Positions 23,871-32,668 are shown, counted from the first letter of the stretch. The stretch: 64,000 nt of DNA from Cellulomonas wangleii (GCF_018388445.1 NZ_CP074405.1:248001-312000); one strand, 5' to 3'. Notes: generated by a model from the sequence alone, not told the origin. Translations and numbers: made by a program.

Positions 23871-25193
23871 TCAGGACGTGGTGCAGCTCAGCGTCGGGCT
23901 GGACGGGCTGCCGGTGGCGATGAACCCGAAGGTCGTGGTCCCGCCGGCCGGGAGCGAGCCGTTCCAGGCGGCGTTGCGGACCACCACGAGGTCGCCCTGC
24001 GGGGCGAGCGTGCCGCTCCACAGCTGCTCGACGCGCTCGCCGGCGGTCCGCCAGCTCACGCTCCAGCCGCTGGTCGCGGCACCGGTACGCACGGTGACCT
24101 CACCCTGGAACCCGCCGGGCCAGCTGTTGACGGTGGTGTACGTCGCGGTGCAGGCACCCGCCGGCGGCGGCGTCGTGGGGCCGGGCGTCGGTGTGGTCGT
24201 CGGGCCGGGGGTCGGGGTGACCGTCGGCGTCGGCGTGGGGGTGGGCGTCGGGGTGACCGTGGGCGTCGGCGTCGGGGTGGGCGTCGACGTCGTCGAGCGC
24301 AGCGACGTGAAGAACTGCCAGATCTCGCCCGGCACGTGCGACTGCTGCTTGCCGCGGTCGACGGCGGCCCACTGGTGGTCGCTGTCGTTGGCGATCCACA
24401 CGACGGGGTAGCCCTCGCGGCACTGGTACGTGGTCTTGGTGTGCGCCTGGCCGCTGTTGCCGACGGGCTCGGGTGCGTTCTGCGCCTGGCAGCCGTTGTT
24501 CCGCAGCGCACGGTCCCGCAGCGCCCGGCCCTGCGAGATGTTGAGGACGCTGTCCACGACCCCGTGCGAGCCGAGGTACGCGATGGGCTGCGTGCCGCCC
24601 TCGCAGCCGGACAGCTGCGCGCCGTTGAGCACGGCGACGGCGCGGAAGACGTCGGCGCGGGCGCAGGCCAGCGCGTTGCTCATGCCGCCGCCGTAGCTGA
24701 ACCCGGTGGAGAACCGCTGCGTGGTGTCGACGCACAGGGCGGCCTCGACGGTCCGCAGGATGTCGTCGATGAACGTGACGTCACGCCCGCCGGAGTTCGG
24801 CCACGCGTTGTCGATGCCCTGGGGCGCGACGAAGATCGTGCTGTTGTTCGCCAGCGGCTTCAGGCCGTAGAAGTTCTCGTTGACGACGTCCTGGGACGTG
24901 CCGTGCCACCAGTGGATCCCGAGAACGAGGCGGTACGCCTTGTTCGGGTCGTAGTTGGCGGGCACGTCGAGCCGGAACTGACGGGACTGCCCGCTGCTGG
25001 TGATCGTGTGGTTGCCGGTGGACAGGCGCGGGGCGCTGCCGCAGCCGGCGGTGACGGCCGCGGGCAGGGCGCCGCCCGGGGCGGCGGGCGCGGGCAGGGC
25101 CGTCGCCGGTCCGGCGATGCCGCCGAGGACGAGTGCCGCGGCGCAGGCCGCGAGCACGGCCCTCAGCCGTGTGGTCGGGGTTCGCAGTCGCAC
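23871..25193 (-). CDS. Secreted CE1-type esterase (feruloyl/acetylxylan) with CBM2
   Basis: A 440-residue exported protein: signal peptide about 1-35 (RLRAVLAACAAALVLGGIAG), an alpha/beta-hydrolase domain (about 50-300), a Thr-Pro linker (TPTPTPTPTVTPTPTP repeats, about 303-345) and a C-terminal CBM2 (about 350-440; conserved W in SWPGGFQGEV, GWSVSWRT, NAAWNG). The nucleophile elbow is TGFSYGGGMSNALAC, and the later SDHQW His and the Asp in GVVDSVLN can complete the triad. The FYGLKPLANNS and APQG segments match CE1 feruloyl-esterase/LpqC relatives. GTG 25193 has GGAGGAACCCCC before it. An operator-like palindrome lies 61 bases upstream. Confidence 0.88.
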   Translation of the reverse strand: MRLRTPTTRLRAVLAACAAALVLGGIAGPATALPAPAAPGGALPAAVTAGCGSAPRLSTGNHTITSSGQSRQFRLDVPANYDPNKAYRLVLGIHWWHGTSQDVVNENFYGLKPLANNSTIFVAPQGIDNAWPNSGGRDVTFIDDILRTVEAALCVDTTQRFSTGFSYGGGMSNALACARADVFRAVAVLNGAQLSGCEGGTQPIAYLGSHGVVDSVLNISQGRALRDRALRNNGCQAQNAPEPVGNSGQAHTKTTYQCREGYPVVWIANDSDHQWAAVDRGKQQSHVPGEIWQFFTSLRSTTSTPTPTPTPTVTPTPTPTPTPTVTPTPGPTTTPTPGPTTPPPAGACTATYTTVNSWPGGFQGEVTVRTGAATSGWSVSWRTAGERVEQLWSGTLAPQGDLVVVRNAAWNGSLPAGGTTTFGFIATGSPSSPTLSCTTS

Positions 25194-25253
25194 GGGGGTT
25201 CCTCCCTGCCGGTGCGTCGGCGACGTTGCCGGACGCGCGTGGCCATGGGGTCG

Positions 25254-25265
25254 GTGAACGTTCAC
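25254..25265. promoter_or_regulatory. Perfect 12-base palindrome GTGAACGTTCAC upstream of the esterase
   Basis: The centre CG and flanking GTGAA/TTCAC give the form typical of LacI-family operators, and it lies 61 bases before the esterase start. The binding regulator is not in the window. No second copy of this exact palindrome was noticed near the xylanases. Confidence 0.5.
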
Positions 25266-25303
25266 GGGTCCGGCGAATGTAGCGATACAGCACGCGCCAG
25301 AGC

Positions 25304-25327
25304 AGTGCCCGAAACGCTTCGGGCACT
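25304..25327 (-). terminator. Terminator of the methyltransferase gene, also LacI-operator-like
   Basis: AGTGCCCGAA (25304-25313) and TTCGGGCACT (25318-25327) form a perfect ten-pair stem with a four-base ACGC loop, 11 bases past the methyltransferase stop. Its core CCCGAA-ACGC-TTCGGG also resembles a LacI-type operator, and it is 111 bases upstream of the esterase start, so a double use is possible. Confidence 0.65.
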
Positions 25328-25337
25328 CCTCAACCGG

Positions 25338-25937
25338 TCATCGGGTCTTCGTCCACACGACTGCGTACCGCCACAGCGGCAGCCGCCGCCAGCGCGCGCC
25401 CGGCAGCACCTCCCGCACGATCTCCCGCACCTCCGCGTAGGTGTGCGGGGGCGGCCAGAGCATCGGTGCGGTGTGCTCCCAGTAGGTCCGGGTGCGGCGG
25501 AGCACCTGGTGCTGCGCGACCCCGGCGAGCTCCCAGGGGGCGTCCCGCCAGCCGACCGACCGGGCCATCCCGACGTCGACGAGCACGCCGCCGGGCGCGA
25601 CCAGCGTCGACAGGCGTCGCAGGCCGTCGGCGAGGTCGGGCAGGTGGTGCAGGACCGCGACGGACGCGACGACGTCGAACGCCCCGGCCGGGAACGGTGC
25701 CTGCAGCGCGTCGCCGTGCATCCACGCGATGTCGTCGCCCGCCGCCCGGGCGCGGGTCAGCACGTCCGCGTCCAGGTCGATGCCGACCACCTGCGGTACG
25801 CGGCGGCGCAGATCAGCGGCGAGCAGCCCGTCACCCGTGCCCACGTCGAGCGCCGTGCGCGCGTGCGCCGGGACCGCGTCGAGGACGAGCGGGTGGTAGT
25901 GGAGGTTGTGGTTCCACCTGTCCTGCGGCGCGCTCAC
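25338..25937 (-). CDS. Class I SAM-dependent methyltransferase
   Basis: A 199-residue protein. RTALDVGTGDGLLAADLRRR is motif I, VVGIDLDADVLTRARAA the acidic post-I loop, DIAWMHGDALQAPFPAGAFD motif II and VASVAVLHHLPDLADGLRRL motif III, followed by LVAPGGVLVDVGM. The target is unknown. GTG 25937 overlaps the stop of the GNAT gene upstream (GTGA), so both come from one transcript that ends at the hairpin 25304-25327. Confidence 0.88.
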   Translation of the reverse strand: MSAPQDRWNHNLHYHPLVLDAVPAHARTALDVGTGDGLLAADLRRRVPQVVGIDLDADVLTRARAAGDDIAWMHGDALQAPFPAGAFDVVASVAVLHHLPDLADGLRRLSTLVAPGGVLVDVGMARSVGWRDAPWELAGVAQHQVLRRTRTYWEHTAPMLWPPPHTYAEVREIVREVLPGARWRRLPLWRYAVVWTKTR

Positions 25938-26398
25938 AATGCCGCTCCCACGACGGAGAACCCCGGGGCGTACGCCGTGAACGCGGTCTTGGTCCGCGAC
26001 GTCAGCCCGCACGCCCGGTAGAAGGCGTGGACGTCCTCGCCGGTGGCTGCCGTCTGCAGCATGACCTTGTAGCAGCCGGCGTCCCACGCGCGCTGCAGTG
26101 CGTCGCCGACCAGACGCCGGCCGTGACCGCGCCGCTGCACGGTCGCGTCGACGGCGACGTTCTCGACGACCGCCCAGGGTCGTCCCCCGCGCGAGAGATT
26201 GGGCACGACGACCAGGCAGGCCGTCGCGACGGCGACCCCCTCGTGCTCGAGGACCAGCACGTCGGTGCCCGGGGCGTCGATGATGCGCTGCAGGATGCCG
26301 CGGGCCTCTGCCGGCGCGACGGGTGGCTCGTCGGGGTGGAGCGTCCCGTACAGGCGCTGGACGGCAGGGAGGTCAGCAAGGGTTGCGGCGCGGAGCAC
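25934..26398 (-). CDS. GNAT family N-acetyltransferase
   Basis: A 154-residue protein from GTG 26398: VLRAATLADLPAVQRLYGTL, VENVAVDATVQRRGHGRRLV (acetyl-CoA loop Q-R-R-G-H-G) and AFYRACGLTSRTKTAF. The Q/R-x-x-G-x-G/A signature is complete. It is the first gene of a two-gene unit with the methyltransferase. Substrate unknown. Confidence 0.88.
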   Translation of the reverse strand: MLRAATLADLPAVQRLYGTLHPDEPPVAPAEARGILQRIIDAPGTDVLVLEHEGVAVATACLVVVPNLSRGGRPWAVVENVAVDATVQRRGHGRRLVGDALQRAWDAGCYKVMLQTAATGEDVHAFYRACGLTSRTKTAFTAYAPGFSVVGAAL

Positions 26399-26471
26399 GG
26401 CCCGAACGTACCGAAGCGGACAGGTCGGACACCACGCGTTGCTCGATCGACCTCTCGCGGCCGGGGTGGTG

Positions 26472-27104
26472 TCAGGTGCGGGGGGTGTGGGTGCGCATCG
26501 CGTGCGCGACGGCGGACGCCTGGGCGTCGTCCTGCGTGGCCAGGCCGGCGACGACGCCCGCGTGGTCCGCGGCCGAGCGGTTCTGGCTGAGCTTCGCCTT
26601 GGCCTCGACGCGCTCGACCAGGAGCTCGATGCCGACGATCGCCCGCAGCTGCTTCTCGACGAAGACCTCGGGGGCGTCCGTGACCTGCCAGCGGTCCGGC
26701 CGGCCGGTCTCGTGGCGGTCCGTGAGCGCCGAGACCGCGTCGTGCAGCCATGCCGGGTCCGTGTGCACACGGGCTCGGCCGGTGAGGTGCACGGCCGAGT
26801 AGTTCCACGTCGGGACCACGCGGCCGTGCTCCGCCTTGCTCGGGTACCAGGACGGGGACACGTAGGCCTGCGGTCCGGTGACGACCGCCAGGGCGGGTGC
26901 GTCGTCGCCGATGGTCCGCCACTGCGGGTTCGCGCGCGCCATGTGGAGCACCAGCCGGTCGCCGTCCCAGACCACCGGCAGCAGCGTCGAGGTCGGGTAG
27001 CCGTCGGGTCCGACGGTCACCAGCTCGGCGCTGCCGGCCGCGGCGACGAGCCCACGGATCTCGGTGGCGTCCTCGACGGCGTTGAACACGGGGACGTACA
27101 TCAC
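26472..27104 (-). CDS. FMN-binding negative regulator (PaiB-like)
   Basis: A 210-residue protein. MYVPVFNAVEDATEIRGLVA opens the flavin-reductase-like split barrel; TSTLLPVVWDGDRLVLHMARANPQW (given here in part), YVSPSWYPSKAEHGRVVPTW, NYSAVHLTGRARVH and VEKQLRAIVGIELLVERVEA, KAKLSQNR complete the family pattern. PaiB proteins bind FMN and in Bacillus affect sporulation and degradative-enzyme genes; DNA binding by this one is not shown. ATG 27104 and a second Met directly after it both fit. Confidence 0.88.
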   Translation of the reverse strand: MMYVPVFNAVEDATEIRGLVAAAGSAELVTVGPDGYPTSTLLPVVWDGDRLVLHMARANPQWRTIGDDAPALAVVTGPQAYVSPSWYPSKAEHGRVVPTWNYSAVHLTGRARVHTDPAWLHDAVSALTDRHETGRPDRWQVTDAPEVFVEKQLRAIVGIELLVERVEAKAKLSQNRSAADHAGVVAGLATQDDAQASAVAHAMRTHTPRT

Positions 27105-27179
27105 TGGTCCTCTCGGCGGCTGCGCACGACGCTAGCGGACGGCGACCCGCACGTCCGGTGCGTCCGAGCCGACGCCCGG

Positions 27180-27980
27180 TCAGCGGGTGGCGACGCCGAG
27201 CAGGTGGCTGGAGACGTCGGCGGCCTCGCGCTCACCCTCGGCCTGTCGCGCGAGGAGCAGGGCGGCCTCGACCGCGTCGTCGTGGGGACGGGAGAGCTCG
27301 AGCGCGATGCTGCCGGGACCCTCGACACCCGTCACCCACGGGTCGCGGAAACCTGCGGCGGCCAGCTCGTCGGCCAGCTCGTCGGCGGTGTGGAAGTGGC
27401 CGCCGGGGAACTCGCCCTCCGGGTTGCGGATCTCGTCGGCCACGTCGCCGGTCTCCAGGAGCCGGACCAGCGCCTGTGCGGGCAGGTCGGTGAAGCGGCG
27501 TCGCAGGACGGCGTCGAGCGCGGCGATCGTCCGCGAGATGGCCACGGCGAACACGCGTCCGTCCGGACGCAGCACGCGGGCCGCCTCCCGCAGCGCGAGC
27601 AGCCGGTCCTCGCGCGTCACCAGGTGGTACAGCGGACCCGCCAGCAGGACGGCGTCGAACGACCCGTCGGCGACGGTCAGCGCCCGGGCGTCGCCCACCT
27701 CGGCCGTGAACGTGCCGACGGTGCGCGCGGCCTCCACGTGGGACGGCACCGGGTCGACGAGGGTGACCGCGTGCCCGGCGGCGGCGAGCCACGTCGCGTG
27801 CGCCCCGGCTCCACCACCCACGTCGAGCACGCGGGAGCCCGGCTCCAGGCGGGCGGACACCAGCTCGCGGACGCGTGCGAGCTCGGCGCGGCCGACCGCG
27901 CCGGTGGTCAGTCGCGCGGCCTCGTGGAAGTCCCCGCCGTAGTAGCGCTGGATGCGCGCGTCGAGCGTCCGCTGGTCCAT
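27180..27980 (-). CDS. Class I SAM-dependent methyltransferase
   Basis: A 266-residue protein. YYGGDFHEAARLTTG precedes the SAM fold: SRVLDVGGGAGAHATWLAAA (motif I), VTLVDPVPSHVEAARTV, DGSFDAVLLAGPLYHLVTRE (motif II/III with PLYHL) and ARVLRPDGRVFAVAISR. The PLYHL-x-x-REDRLLAL pattern marks the actinobacterial group annotated only as methyltransferase. It is followed by a 228-base space to the XynD-like gene in which only the hairpin at 28157-28194 stands out. Confidence 0.88.
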   Translation of the reverse strand: MDQRTLDARIQRYYGGDFHEAARLTTGAVGRAELARVRELVSARLEPGSRVLDVGGGAGAHATWLAAAGHAVTLVDPVPSHVEAARTVGTFTAEVGDARALTVADGSFDAVLLAGPLYHLVTREDRLLALREAARVLRPDGRVFAVAISRTIAALDAVLRRRFTDLPAQALVRLLETGDVADEIRNPEGEFPGGHFHTADELADELAAAGFRDPWVTGVEGPGSIALELSRPHDDAVEAALLLARQAEGEREAADVSSHLLGVATR

Positions 27981-28156
27981 CCGCCGACCGTAGCGACGGC
28001 GGGGAGCAGGGTCCCGGTGTTTTCGACCGTCGGGCAGGGCGCGTGGGGCTGGGTGCTGTGCTCGCGTCACAGGGCTGCTCACGCGGTGGGCCACAGCCCG
28101 ACTCCGGTGGCCACTGGTCGGTCGGGGGAACTGGACGGGGCGGGGGCCGGGACGCG

Positions 28157-28194
28157 GACCGGGCCGCCCTCCGCGGTGGGAGGACGGCCCGGTC
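28157..28194 (-). terminator. Terminator of the XynD-like gene
   Basis: GACCGGGCCG-CCCTCC (from 28157) pairs with GGGAGG-CGGCCCGGTC (to 28194), about 16 pairs with one bulged base, starting 15 bases past the gene end. The loop is five bases. Confidence 0.75.
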
Positions 28195-28208
28195 GGTGTC
28201 GTGCGTCG

Positions 28209-30242
28209 TCAGCGAGCCGTGCAGGTGGCCGACGGGGTGCTGCTGTTGCCGCCGGAGTAGTACGTCACGCCGAAGCTGTTGTTGCCTGCCGAGGTGAACG
28301 TGTTGCCCGAGCGGGTGGCGTTCCAGGAGCTCTGGATCGACTGGCCCGAGCCGGGGTTGACGGTGACCGACCAGCTCGACGCGCCGGAGACGGTGTAGGT
28401 GACGTTGAAGCGGTCGGACCAGGACTCGGCCTTCGTCGCCGTCACGGTGCACGTGCCGCCGGTGTTGCCGCCGGTGTTCCCGCCGGTGTTGCCGCCCGTG
28501 TCACCGCCGGTGTTCCCACCGGTCGTCGTCGGGGCGACCGCCCGGCCCGTCGACGCCGAGATGTGCCCGGTGCACAGGTTGCGCGACGCCAGGTCCTGCA
28601 GGATGCCGGGCAGCGCCTGCACGGTGGCCGCCGGCCAGTCGTGCATGAGGATCGTCTGGCCGTTCGTCAGGCGCGAGGCGGCCTGCCGGATGCTCGACGA
28701 CGAGGCGTTGTTCCAGTCGTTCGAGTCGACGTCCCACGTCACGACGCGCAGGCCGAGACCCGCAGCGACGTTGTTGACCGTGCCGTTGACCTCGCCGTAC
28801 GGCGGTCGGAAGACCGTCGGCGTGACGCCGGCGGTGCTCTGGATCGCCTGCTGCGTGCGCGACAGCTGCGACTGGACGTCGCTCTGGCTCATGTTCACCA
28901 GGTGCGGGTGGTCCCAGCTGTGGTTGCCGATCTGCAGGCCGGCGTTCTTGTAGGCCTGCATGAGAGAGGGGTTGTTCTGCGCGTTCGAGCCGGTCGGGAA
29001 GACGGTGGCGGTCGCGTTGGCGGCCCGCAGCGCGCTGATGATCTGGTTCGTCGTGCCGGTGTTGGGGCCGTCGTCGAACGTCAGGGCGACGTAGCCGGCG
29101 GAGCAGCTCTGGGGCGTGCCGCCACCGGTGTTGCCACCCGTGTTGCCACCGGTGTTCCCTCCGGTGTTCCCACCCGTGTCGCCACCGGTGTTCCCCCCGG
29201 TGCTGCCCCCGGCCGCCGTGCAGGTGGCCGACGGGGTGCTGCTGTTGCCGCCGGAGTAGTACGTCACGCCGAAGCTGTTGTTGCCTGCCGAGGTGAAGGT
29301 GTTGCCCGAGCGGGTGGCGTTCCACGAGCTCTGGATCGACTGGCCCGAGCCGGGGTTGACGGTGACCGACCAGCTCGACGCGCCGGAGACGGTGTAGGTG
29401 ACGTTGAAGCGGTCGGACCAGGACTCGGCCTTCGTCGCCGTGACCGTGCAGCCGCTGGACGTCCCGCCGCCGGTGTTCCCCCCGGTGTTGCCGCCCGTGT
29501 TGCCGCCCCCGTTGTTGCCGCCGCCGGCGGTGCCCTCGGAGACCGTGATGTTGGACGAGCCGGAGGACTGGTAGCCCTCGGTGGCCATGATCTGGTAGTT
29601 CTGCCGGCCGAGCTGCATGCCCTTGGACGCCCACGCGTCGAAGTGGTTCTGGGCGGTGATGGTGCCGCCGACGCGCTTGGACTGCCGCACGGACCAGAAC
29701 TGCTTGAACGTGGAGCTGTTGCCCTCGATGGACGGGGCGTTGACGCGGGTCGTCTCGTAGATGTCGTAGGTGCCGCCGTCGGAGGTGACGGTGCCCTTGA
29801 ACGTGCCGGTCGGGCGGTAGGTGCCCCACGAGTCGACGATGTAGTACTCGACGAGCGGTCCGTTGGTCCACCCGTACAGCGTCAGGTAGGCGTTGCCCGA
29901 GGGGTTGAACTGGCCGGAGTAGGACACGGCGCGGCCGGTGCCGGTCTGCCAGCCCTTGCCGATGACGAAGTTGCCGGTGTTCTGCCACTGCGTCGTGTAG
30001 TTGCCGCCGTCGTTCATGCCGGAGGACACGGTGCCGGGGCTGTCGGTCCAGAACGAGAACCAGTAGCCACCGCTGGTGCCGGTCTGGTTCGTGGTGATCG
30101 TGGCCGCCGTGGCGGGCGCGGCCGCGGCCACACCGCCGGCCGCGAGCACCGCGGTGGCGAGCGCGCCCAGCAGGGCGCGCGTCACGCGCCGGCCCCGCCG
30201 TCCGGGTCCGGCCGTGCGGGCCGTTCCGAGGGTGTCGAGCAT
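28209..30242 (-). CDS. xynD: Secreted GH11 xylanase / NodB deacetylase with two CBM2b (XynD-like)
   Basis: A 677-residue modular enzyme: signal peptide about 1-47, GH11 xylanase about 48-231, GGNTGG-type linker, CBM2b about 262-342, second linker, CE4/NodB deacetylase about 379-562, third linker, CBM2b about 596-677. The GH11 nucleophile is Glu132 ([16 protein letters not shown]) and the acid/base Glu222 ([11 protein letters not shown]). The deacetylase has [10 protein letters not shown] (metal Asp), NHSWDHPHL (two His), RPPYGEVNG and ILMHDW. The order is that of C. fimi XynD: it cuts xylan and removes acetyl groups while bound to it. GAAGGAG stands eight bases before ATG 30242. Catalytic and CBM segments are near-exact repeats (see repeat entries). 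Confidence 0.93.
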   Translation of the reverse strand: MLDTLGTARTAGPGRRGRRVTRALLGALATAVLAAGGVAAAAPATAATITTNQTGTSGGYWFSFWTDSPGTVSSGMNDGGNYTTQWQNTGNFVIGKGWQTGTGRAVSYSGQFNPSGNAYLTLYGWTNGPLVEYYIVDSWGTYRPTGTFKGTVTSDGGTYDIYETTRVNAPSIEGNSSTFKQFWSVRQSKRVGGTITAQNHFDAWASKGMQLGRQNYQIMATEGYQSSGSSNITVSEGTAGGGNNGGGNTGGNTGGNTGGGTSSGCTVTATKAESWSDRFNVTYTVSGASSWSVTVNPGSGQSIQSSWNATRSGNTFTSAGNNSFGVTYYSGGNSSTPSATCTAAGGSTGGNTGGDTGGNTGGNTGGNTGGNTGGGTPQSCSAGYVALTFDDGPNTGTTNQIISALRAANATATVFPTGSNAQNNPSLMQAYKNAGLQIGNHSWDHPHLVNMSQSDVQSQLSRTQQAIQSTAGVTPTVFRPPYGEVNGTVNNVAAGLGLRVVTWDVDSNDWNNASSSSIRQAASRLTNGQTILMHDWPAATVQALPGILQDLASRNLCTGHISASTGRAVAPTTTGGNTGGDTGGNTGGNTGGNTGGTCTVTATKAESWSDRFNVTYTVSGASSWSVTVNPGSGQSIQSSWNATRSGNTFTSAGNNSFGVTYYSGGNSSTPSATCTAR
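28216..28442 (-). repeat. CBM2b-coding repeat, copy A
   Basis: 227 bases that differ from 29215-29441 at two positions by eye. Both copies encode CBM2b modules of the same enzyme, so the gene contains an internal direct repeat about 1 kb apart. Confidence 0.9.
29215..29441 (-). repeat. CBM2b-coding repeat, copy B
   Basis: Partner of 28216-28442, same orientation; two differences in 227 bases. Confidence 0.9.
29545..30107 (-). repeat. GH11-coding repeat, copy 1
   Basis: 563 bases covering the whole mature GH11 domain of the XynD-like gene. It differs from 30942-31504 at three positions by eye, all silent, near its 5' (N-terminal) end. Signal peptides and linkers outside the block differ. Confidence 0.9.
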
Positions 30243-30533
30243 CAGAGGCTCCTTCGTGCAGCACAGAGGTGAGGTGGGGGCGGCAGGCGGGTGGAGGTGG
30301 TGCTCACCGGCGCGTCCCGGGTGCCGGCAGGCGACGCAGGTTGGGCGTCACAGGGCCCGGCTTCCGTCAGTGTGGACCGGCAAAAGCGCAGGTGACAGGC
30401 ATGAGTGCTCGCAAAACCGTTTAGGTTTCGATGCTCAGCCCGAAAGGGTGGCGGACCTTTCGGGGGACGACGGCGCCCGCCCCGGCGGCGAGGTGTGCTC
30501 GCGTCGGGACGGGCGTCGTCGTGCGTCGGGACC

Positions 30534-30569
30534 CGGGTCGGACCGCGGCGCGTGCCACGGTCCGACCCG
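30534..30569 (-). terminator. Terminator of the second xylanase gene
   Basis: CGGGTCGGACCG (30534-30545) pairs with CGGTCCGACCCG (30558-30569), 12 perfect pairs, 11 bases past the xylanase stop. The remaining space to the XynD start at 30242 (about 290 bases) holds the XynD promoter region, including an AAACC-GTTTA-GGTTT dyad at about 30414-30428; nothing else stands out. Confidence 0.75.
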
Positions 30570-30580
30570 GTGCGCCGGGC

Positions 30581-31627
30581 CTAGGAGCAGATGCCCCAGG
30601 GGATGTAGTTGGTGCCCGAGTTCTTGTAGTACGTGACGCCGAAGCTGTTCGAGCCCGACGGCGTGAACGTGTTGCCGCTGCGGTTGGCGCCCCACGAGCT
30701 CTGGACCGACTGGCCGGAGTTCGGGTAGACCGTCACGGACCAGCTCGACCGACCGGACACCGTGTAGGTGACGTTGAAGCGGTCGCCCCACTCCTCGCCC
30801 CGCGTCCAGCTCACCGTGCAGCCGTTGTTCGTGTTGCTGCCGCTGTTGTTGCCGCCGGTGTTCCCGCCGCCGTTGTTGCCGCCGCCGTTGTTGCCGCCGC
30901 CGTTGTTCCCGCCGCCGTTGTCGGCCGAGCCCGTGCCGACGGTGATGTTGGACGAGCCGGAGGACTGGTAGCCCTCGGTGGCCATGATCTGGTAGTTCTG
31001 CCGGCCGAGCTGCATGCCCTTGGACGCCCACGCGTCGAAGTGGTTCTGGGCGGTGATGGTGCCGCCGACGCGCTTGGACTGCCGCACGGACCAGAACTGC
31101 TTGAACGTGGAGCTGTTGCCCTCGATGGACGGGGCGTTGACGCGGGTCGTCTCGTAGATGTCGTAGGTGCCGCCGTCGGAGGTGACGGTGCCCTTGAACG
31201 TGCCGGTCGGGCGGTAGGTGCCCCACGAGTCGACGATGTAGTACTCGACGAGCGGTCCGTTGGTCCACCCGTACAGCGTCAGGTAGGCGTTGCCCGAGGG
31301 GTTGAACTGGCCGGAGTAGGACACGGCGCGGCCGGTGCCGGTCTGCCAGCCCTTGCCGATGACGAAGTTGCCGGTGTTCTGCCACTGCGTCGTGTAGTTG
31401 CCGCCGTCGTTCATGCCGGACGAGACGGTGCCGGGGCTGTCGGTCCAGAACGAGAACCAGTAGCCGCCGCTGGTGCCGGTCTGGTTCGTGGTGATCGTGG
31501 CCGCGGAGGCCGGGGTGGCCAGGGCGACGGTGCCGGCCACGAGCGCGCCGACGGCGACGGTGCCGAGGGCGGCGCGCAACGAGCGGCGCCGGGTCGAGGG
31601 TCGAGCAGGGGCGAAAGTGTCGGTCAT
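30581..31627 (-). CDS. Secreted GH11 endo-xylanase with CBM2b
   Basis: A 348-residue exported xylanase: signal peptide about 1-42 (ending [10 protein letters not shown]), GH11 domain about 43-228 with nucleophile Glu128 (VEYYIVDSW) and acid/base Glu218 (ATEGYQ), a linker of four GGGNN-like repeats (about 235-265), and a C-terminal CBM2b (about 268-348, [20 protein letters not shown] to PWGIC). The catalytic domain is identical in protein sequence to that of the XynD-like enzyme, but the CBM is clearly diverged, so binding preference may differ. AGGAGGCGC lies in front of ATG 31627 (GGAGCGCCTCCTG). Transcribed toward xynD with its own terminator. Confidence 0.93.
   Translation of the reverse strand: MTDTFAPARPSTRRRSLRAALGTVAVGALVAGTVALATPASAATITTNQTGTSGGYWFSFWTDSPGTVSSGMNDGGNYTTQWQNTGNFVIGKGWQTGTGRAVSYSGQFNPSGNAYLTLYGWTNGPLVEYYIVDSWGTYRPTGTFKGTVTSDGGTYDIYETTRVNAPSIEGNSSTFKQFWSVRQSKRVGGTITAQNHFDAWASKGMQLGRQNYQIMATEGYQSSGSSNITVGTGSADNGGGNNGGGNNGGGNNGGGNTGGNNSGSNTNNGCTVSWTRGEEWGDRFNVTYTVSGRSSWSVTVYPNSGQSVQSSWGANRSGNTFTPSGSNSFGVTYYKNSGTNYIPWGICS
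30942..31504 (-). repeat. GH11-coding repeat, copy 2
   Basis: Partner of 29545-30107, same orientation and exactly the same length, in the neighbouring xylanase gene. The sharp edges suggest gene conversion or recent duplication. Confidence 0.9.
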
Positions 31628-31715
31628 CAGGAGGCGCTCCAGTGCGTGAGGGTGGAGGTGTCAGGCGGTGCGGACCGCGCTCCCTCGCGGGGGCCGCTGA
31701 ACCTGCCACGGCGGT

Positions 31716-31825
31716 TCGACCGGTACGAGCCGGTCGATACCGTTATCGCCGCAGTCTGCAGCGTGGGAGCGTGACCCATCACCGTCGGGTGAGAGGGTTA
31801 ATCGTTTCCGTCCTTCACCCGGTGA
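31716..31825. promoter_or_regulatory. Cluster of dyads upstream of the second xylanase
   Basis: The 307-base space between the xylanase (31627) and the TusA-like gene (31935) contains three dyads: TCGACCGG-N6-CCGGTCGA (31716-31737), TCACC-N4-GGTGA (31779-31792) and TCACC-N1-GGTGA (31815-31825). The first is 89 bases before the xylanase start. An AATCGTTTC word (31800-31808) recurs at 33777-33785 before the Cip1-like gene. These are candidate operators; the regulators are unknown. Confidence 0.4.
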
Positions 31826-31934
31826 GGTCTCGGCAGAGCGCTCGGGAGCGCCGTGTGCGCTCGCAAGTTTCGGGTCGGACTCCGCACAGCCACCCGACCA
31901 GGACCGTCGCTCGCTGCCGGGTACGCTCGCGCCC

Positions 31935-32228
31935 GTGGCCGAGGCGGGGGACGTGCTGACCATCGACGGCGGGGACCTCGGGTGCGCGCGGCTGCTGCTC
32001 CTGCTGCGTGACCGCGTCGCGACGCTGCCCGCCGGCGCGGTCGTGCACCTGGTGACGAGCGACCCCGTGGCCCCGATCGACCTGCCCGTCTGGTGCCACA
32101 TGACGGGGCACGAGTACCTGGGCACGGTCGACGGCCGGGGCCGGCCCACCTACGCCGTGGGCGTCGCGGCGCGACCGGCGGCGACGGACGAACGGAACCC
32201 CTGGCAAGCGGGTCCCCGCGACGACTGA
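31935..32228 (+). CDS. TusA-like sulfurtransferase family protein
   Basis: A 97-residue protein from GTG 31935. TIDGGDLGCARLLLLLRDRV contains the Gly-x-x-Cys turn followed by a long helix, and VVHLVTSDPVAPIDLPVWCH, MTGHEYLG fits the second strand-helix of TusA/SirA proteins, in which the Cys carries persulfide sulfur. The usual CP-x-P is CAR here. The C-terminal 20 residues are polar. It stands alone between divergent genes. Confidence 0.65.
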   Translation: MAEAGDVLTIDGGDLGCARLLLLLRDRVATLPAGAVVHLVTSDPVAPIDLPVWCHMTGHEYLGTVDGRGRPTYAVGVAARPAATDERNPWQAGPRDD

Positions 32229-32290
32229 CCGGGCGATGACGAACCAGGCGCGACCGACCGGGCGCGACGCACCCGGTGCGGGCTGTCGGG

Positions 32291-32668
32291 TCAGTCGCGC
32301 GGGACGACCCGCAGCGTCACGTCGACGACCTGCGGTCCGACGACCGTCCCGACGATCGCCGGCCCGTGCGCGTCGTACTTCGCGTGGTAGGCCGCGTCGA
32401 GGGCCGCGTGCACGTCGGGTGGCGCCGGTTCGAACGCCACGTCCTTCTCGACACCGCCGGCGCGGACCCGCCCGCTGCCCGAGGCCCGCGCGCGCCGGAA
32501 CCACCCGTTGCCCGGCCCGTAGGCGGACCGCACGTACAGGTCGTCACCGGCCCGCACGCACCAGATCGTCACGTACGGGCGCAGCGTCCCGTCGGGGCGG
32601 TACGACGCGAGCTGCAGCTCCTCCGCGTCGCCGAGCCGTGCCAGGTCATCGGGTGCCCAGGTGCTCAT
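32291..32668 (-). CDS. DUF2255 family protein (split-barrel-like)
   Basis: A 125-residue protein: ELQLASYRPDGTLRPYVTIW, VRAGDDLYVRSAYGPGNGWF, RRARASGSGRVRAGGVEKDV, with VDVTLRVVP at the end. It has the DUF2255 pattern, resembling deazaflavin-dependent nitroreductase-like split barrels, but cofactor binding is unproven. ATG 32668 overlaps the stop of the cyclase-like gene upstream (ATGA). The frame stays open upstream but reads Arg/Gly-rich shadow. Confidence 0.8.
   Translation of the reverse strand: MSTWAPDDLARLGDAEELQLASYRPDGTLRPYVTIWCVRAGDDLYVRSAYGPGNGWFRRARASGSGRVRAGGVEKDVAFEPAPPDVHAALDAAYHAKYDAHGPAIVGTVVGPQVVDVTLRVVPRD

Noticed and set aside
28450..29535. Possible CRISPR or satellite repeats
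   Set aside because: The repeated GGNTGG words are in-frame linker codons between enzyme modules, without spacers.
26199..30272. A 1357-codon open frame on the plus strand
   Set aside because: It lies opposite the methyltransferases and the XynD-like enzyme and reads as long Arg/Val/Gly shadow; GC-rich codon bias opens antisense frames throughout this window.
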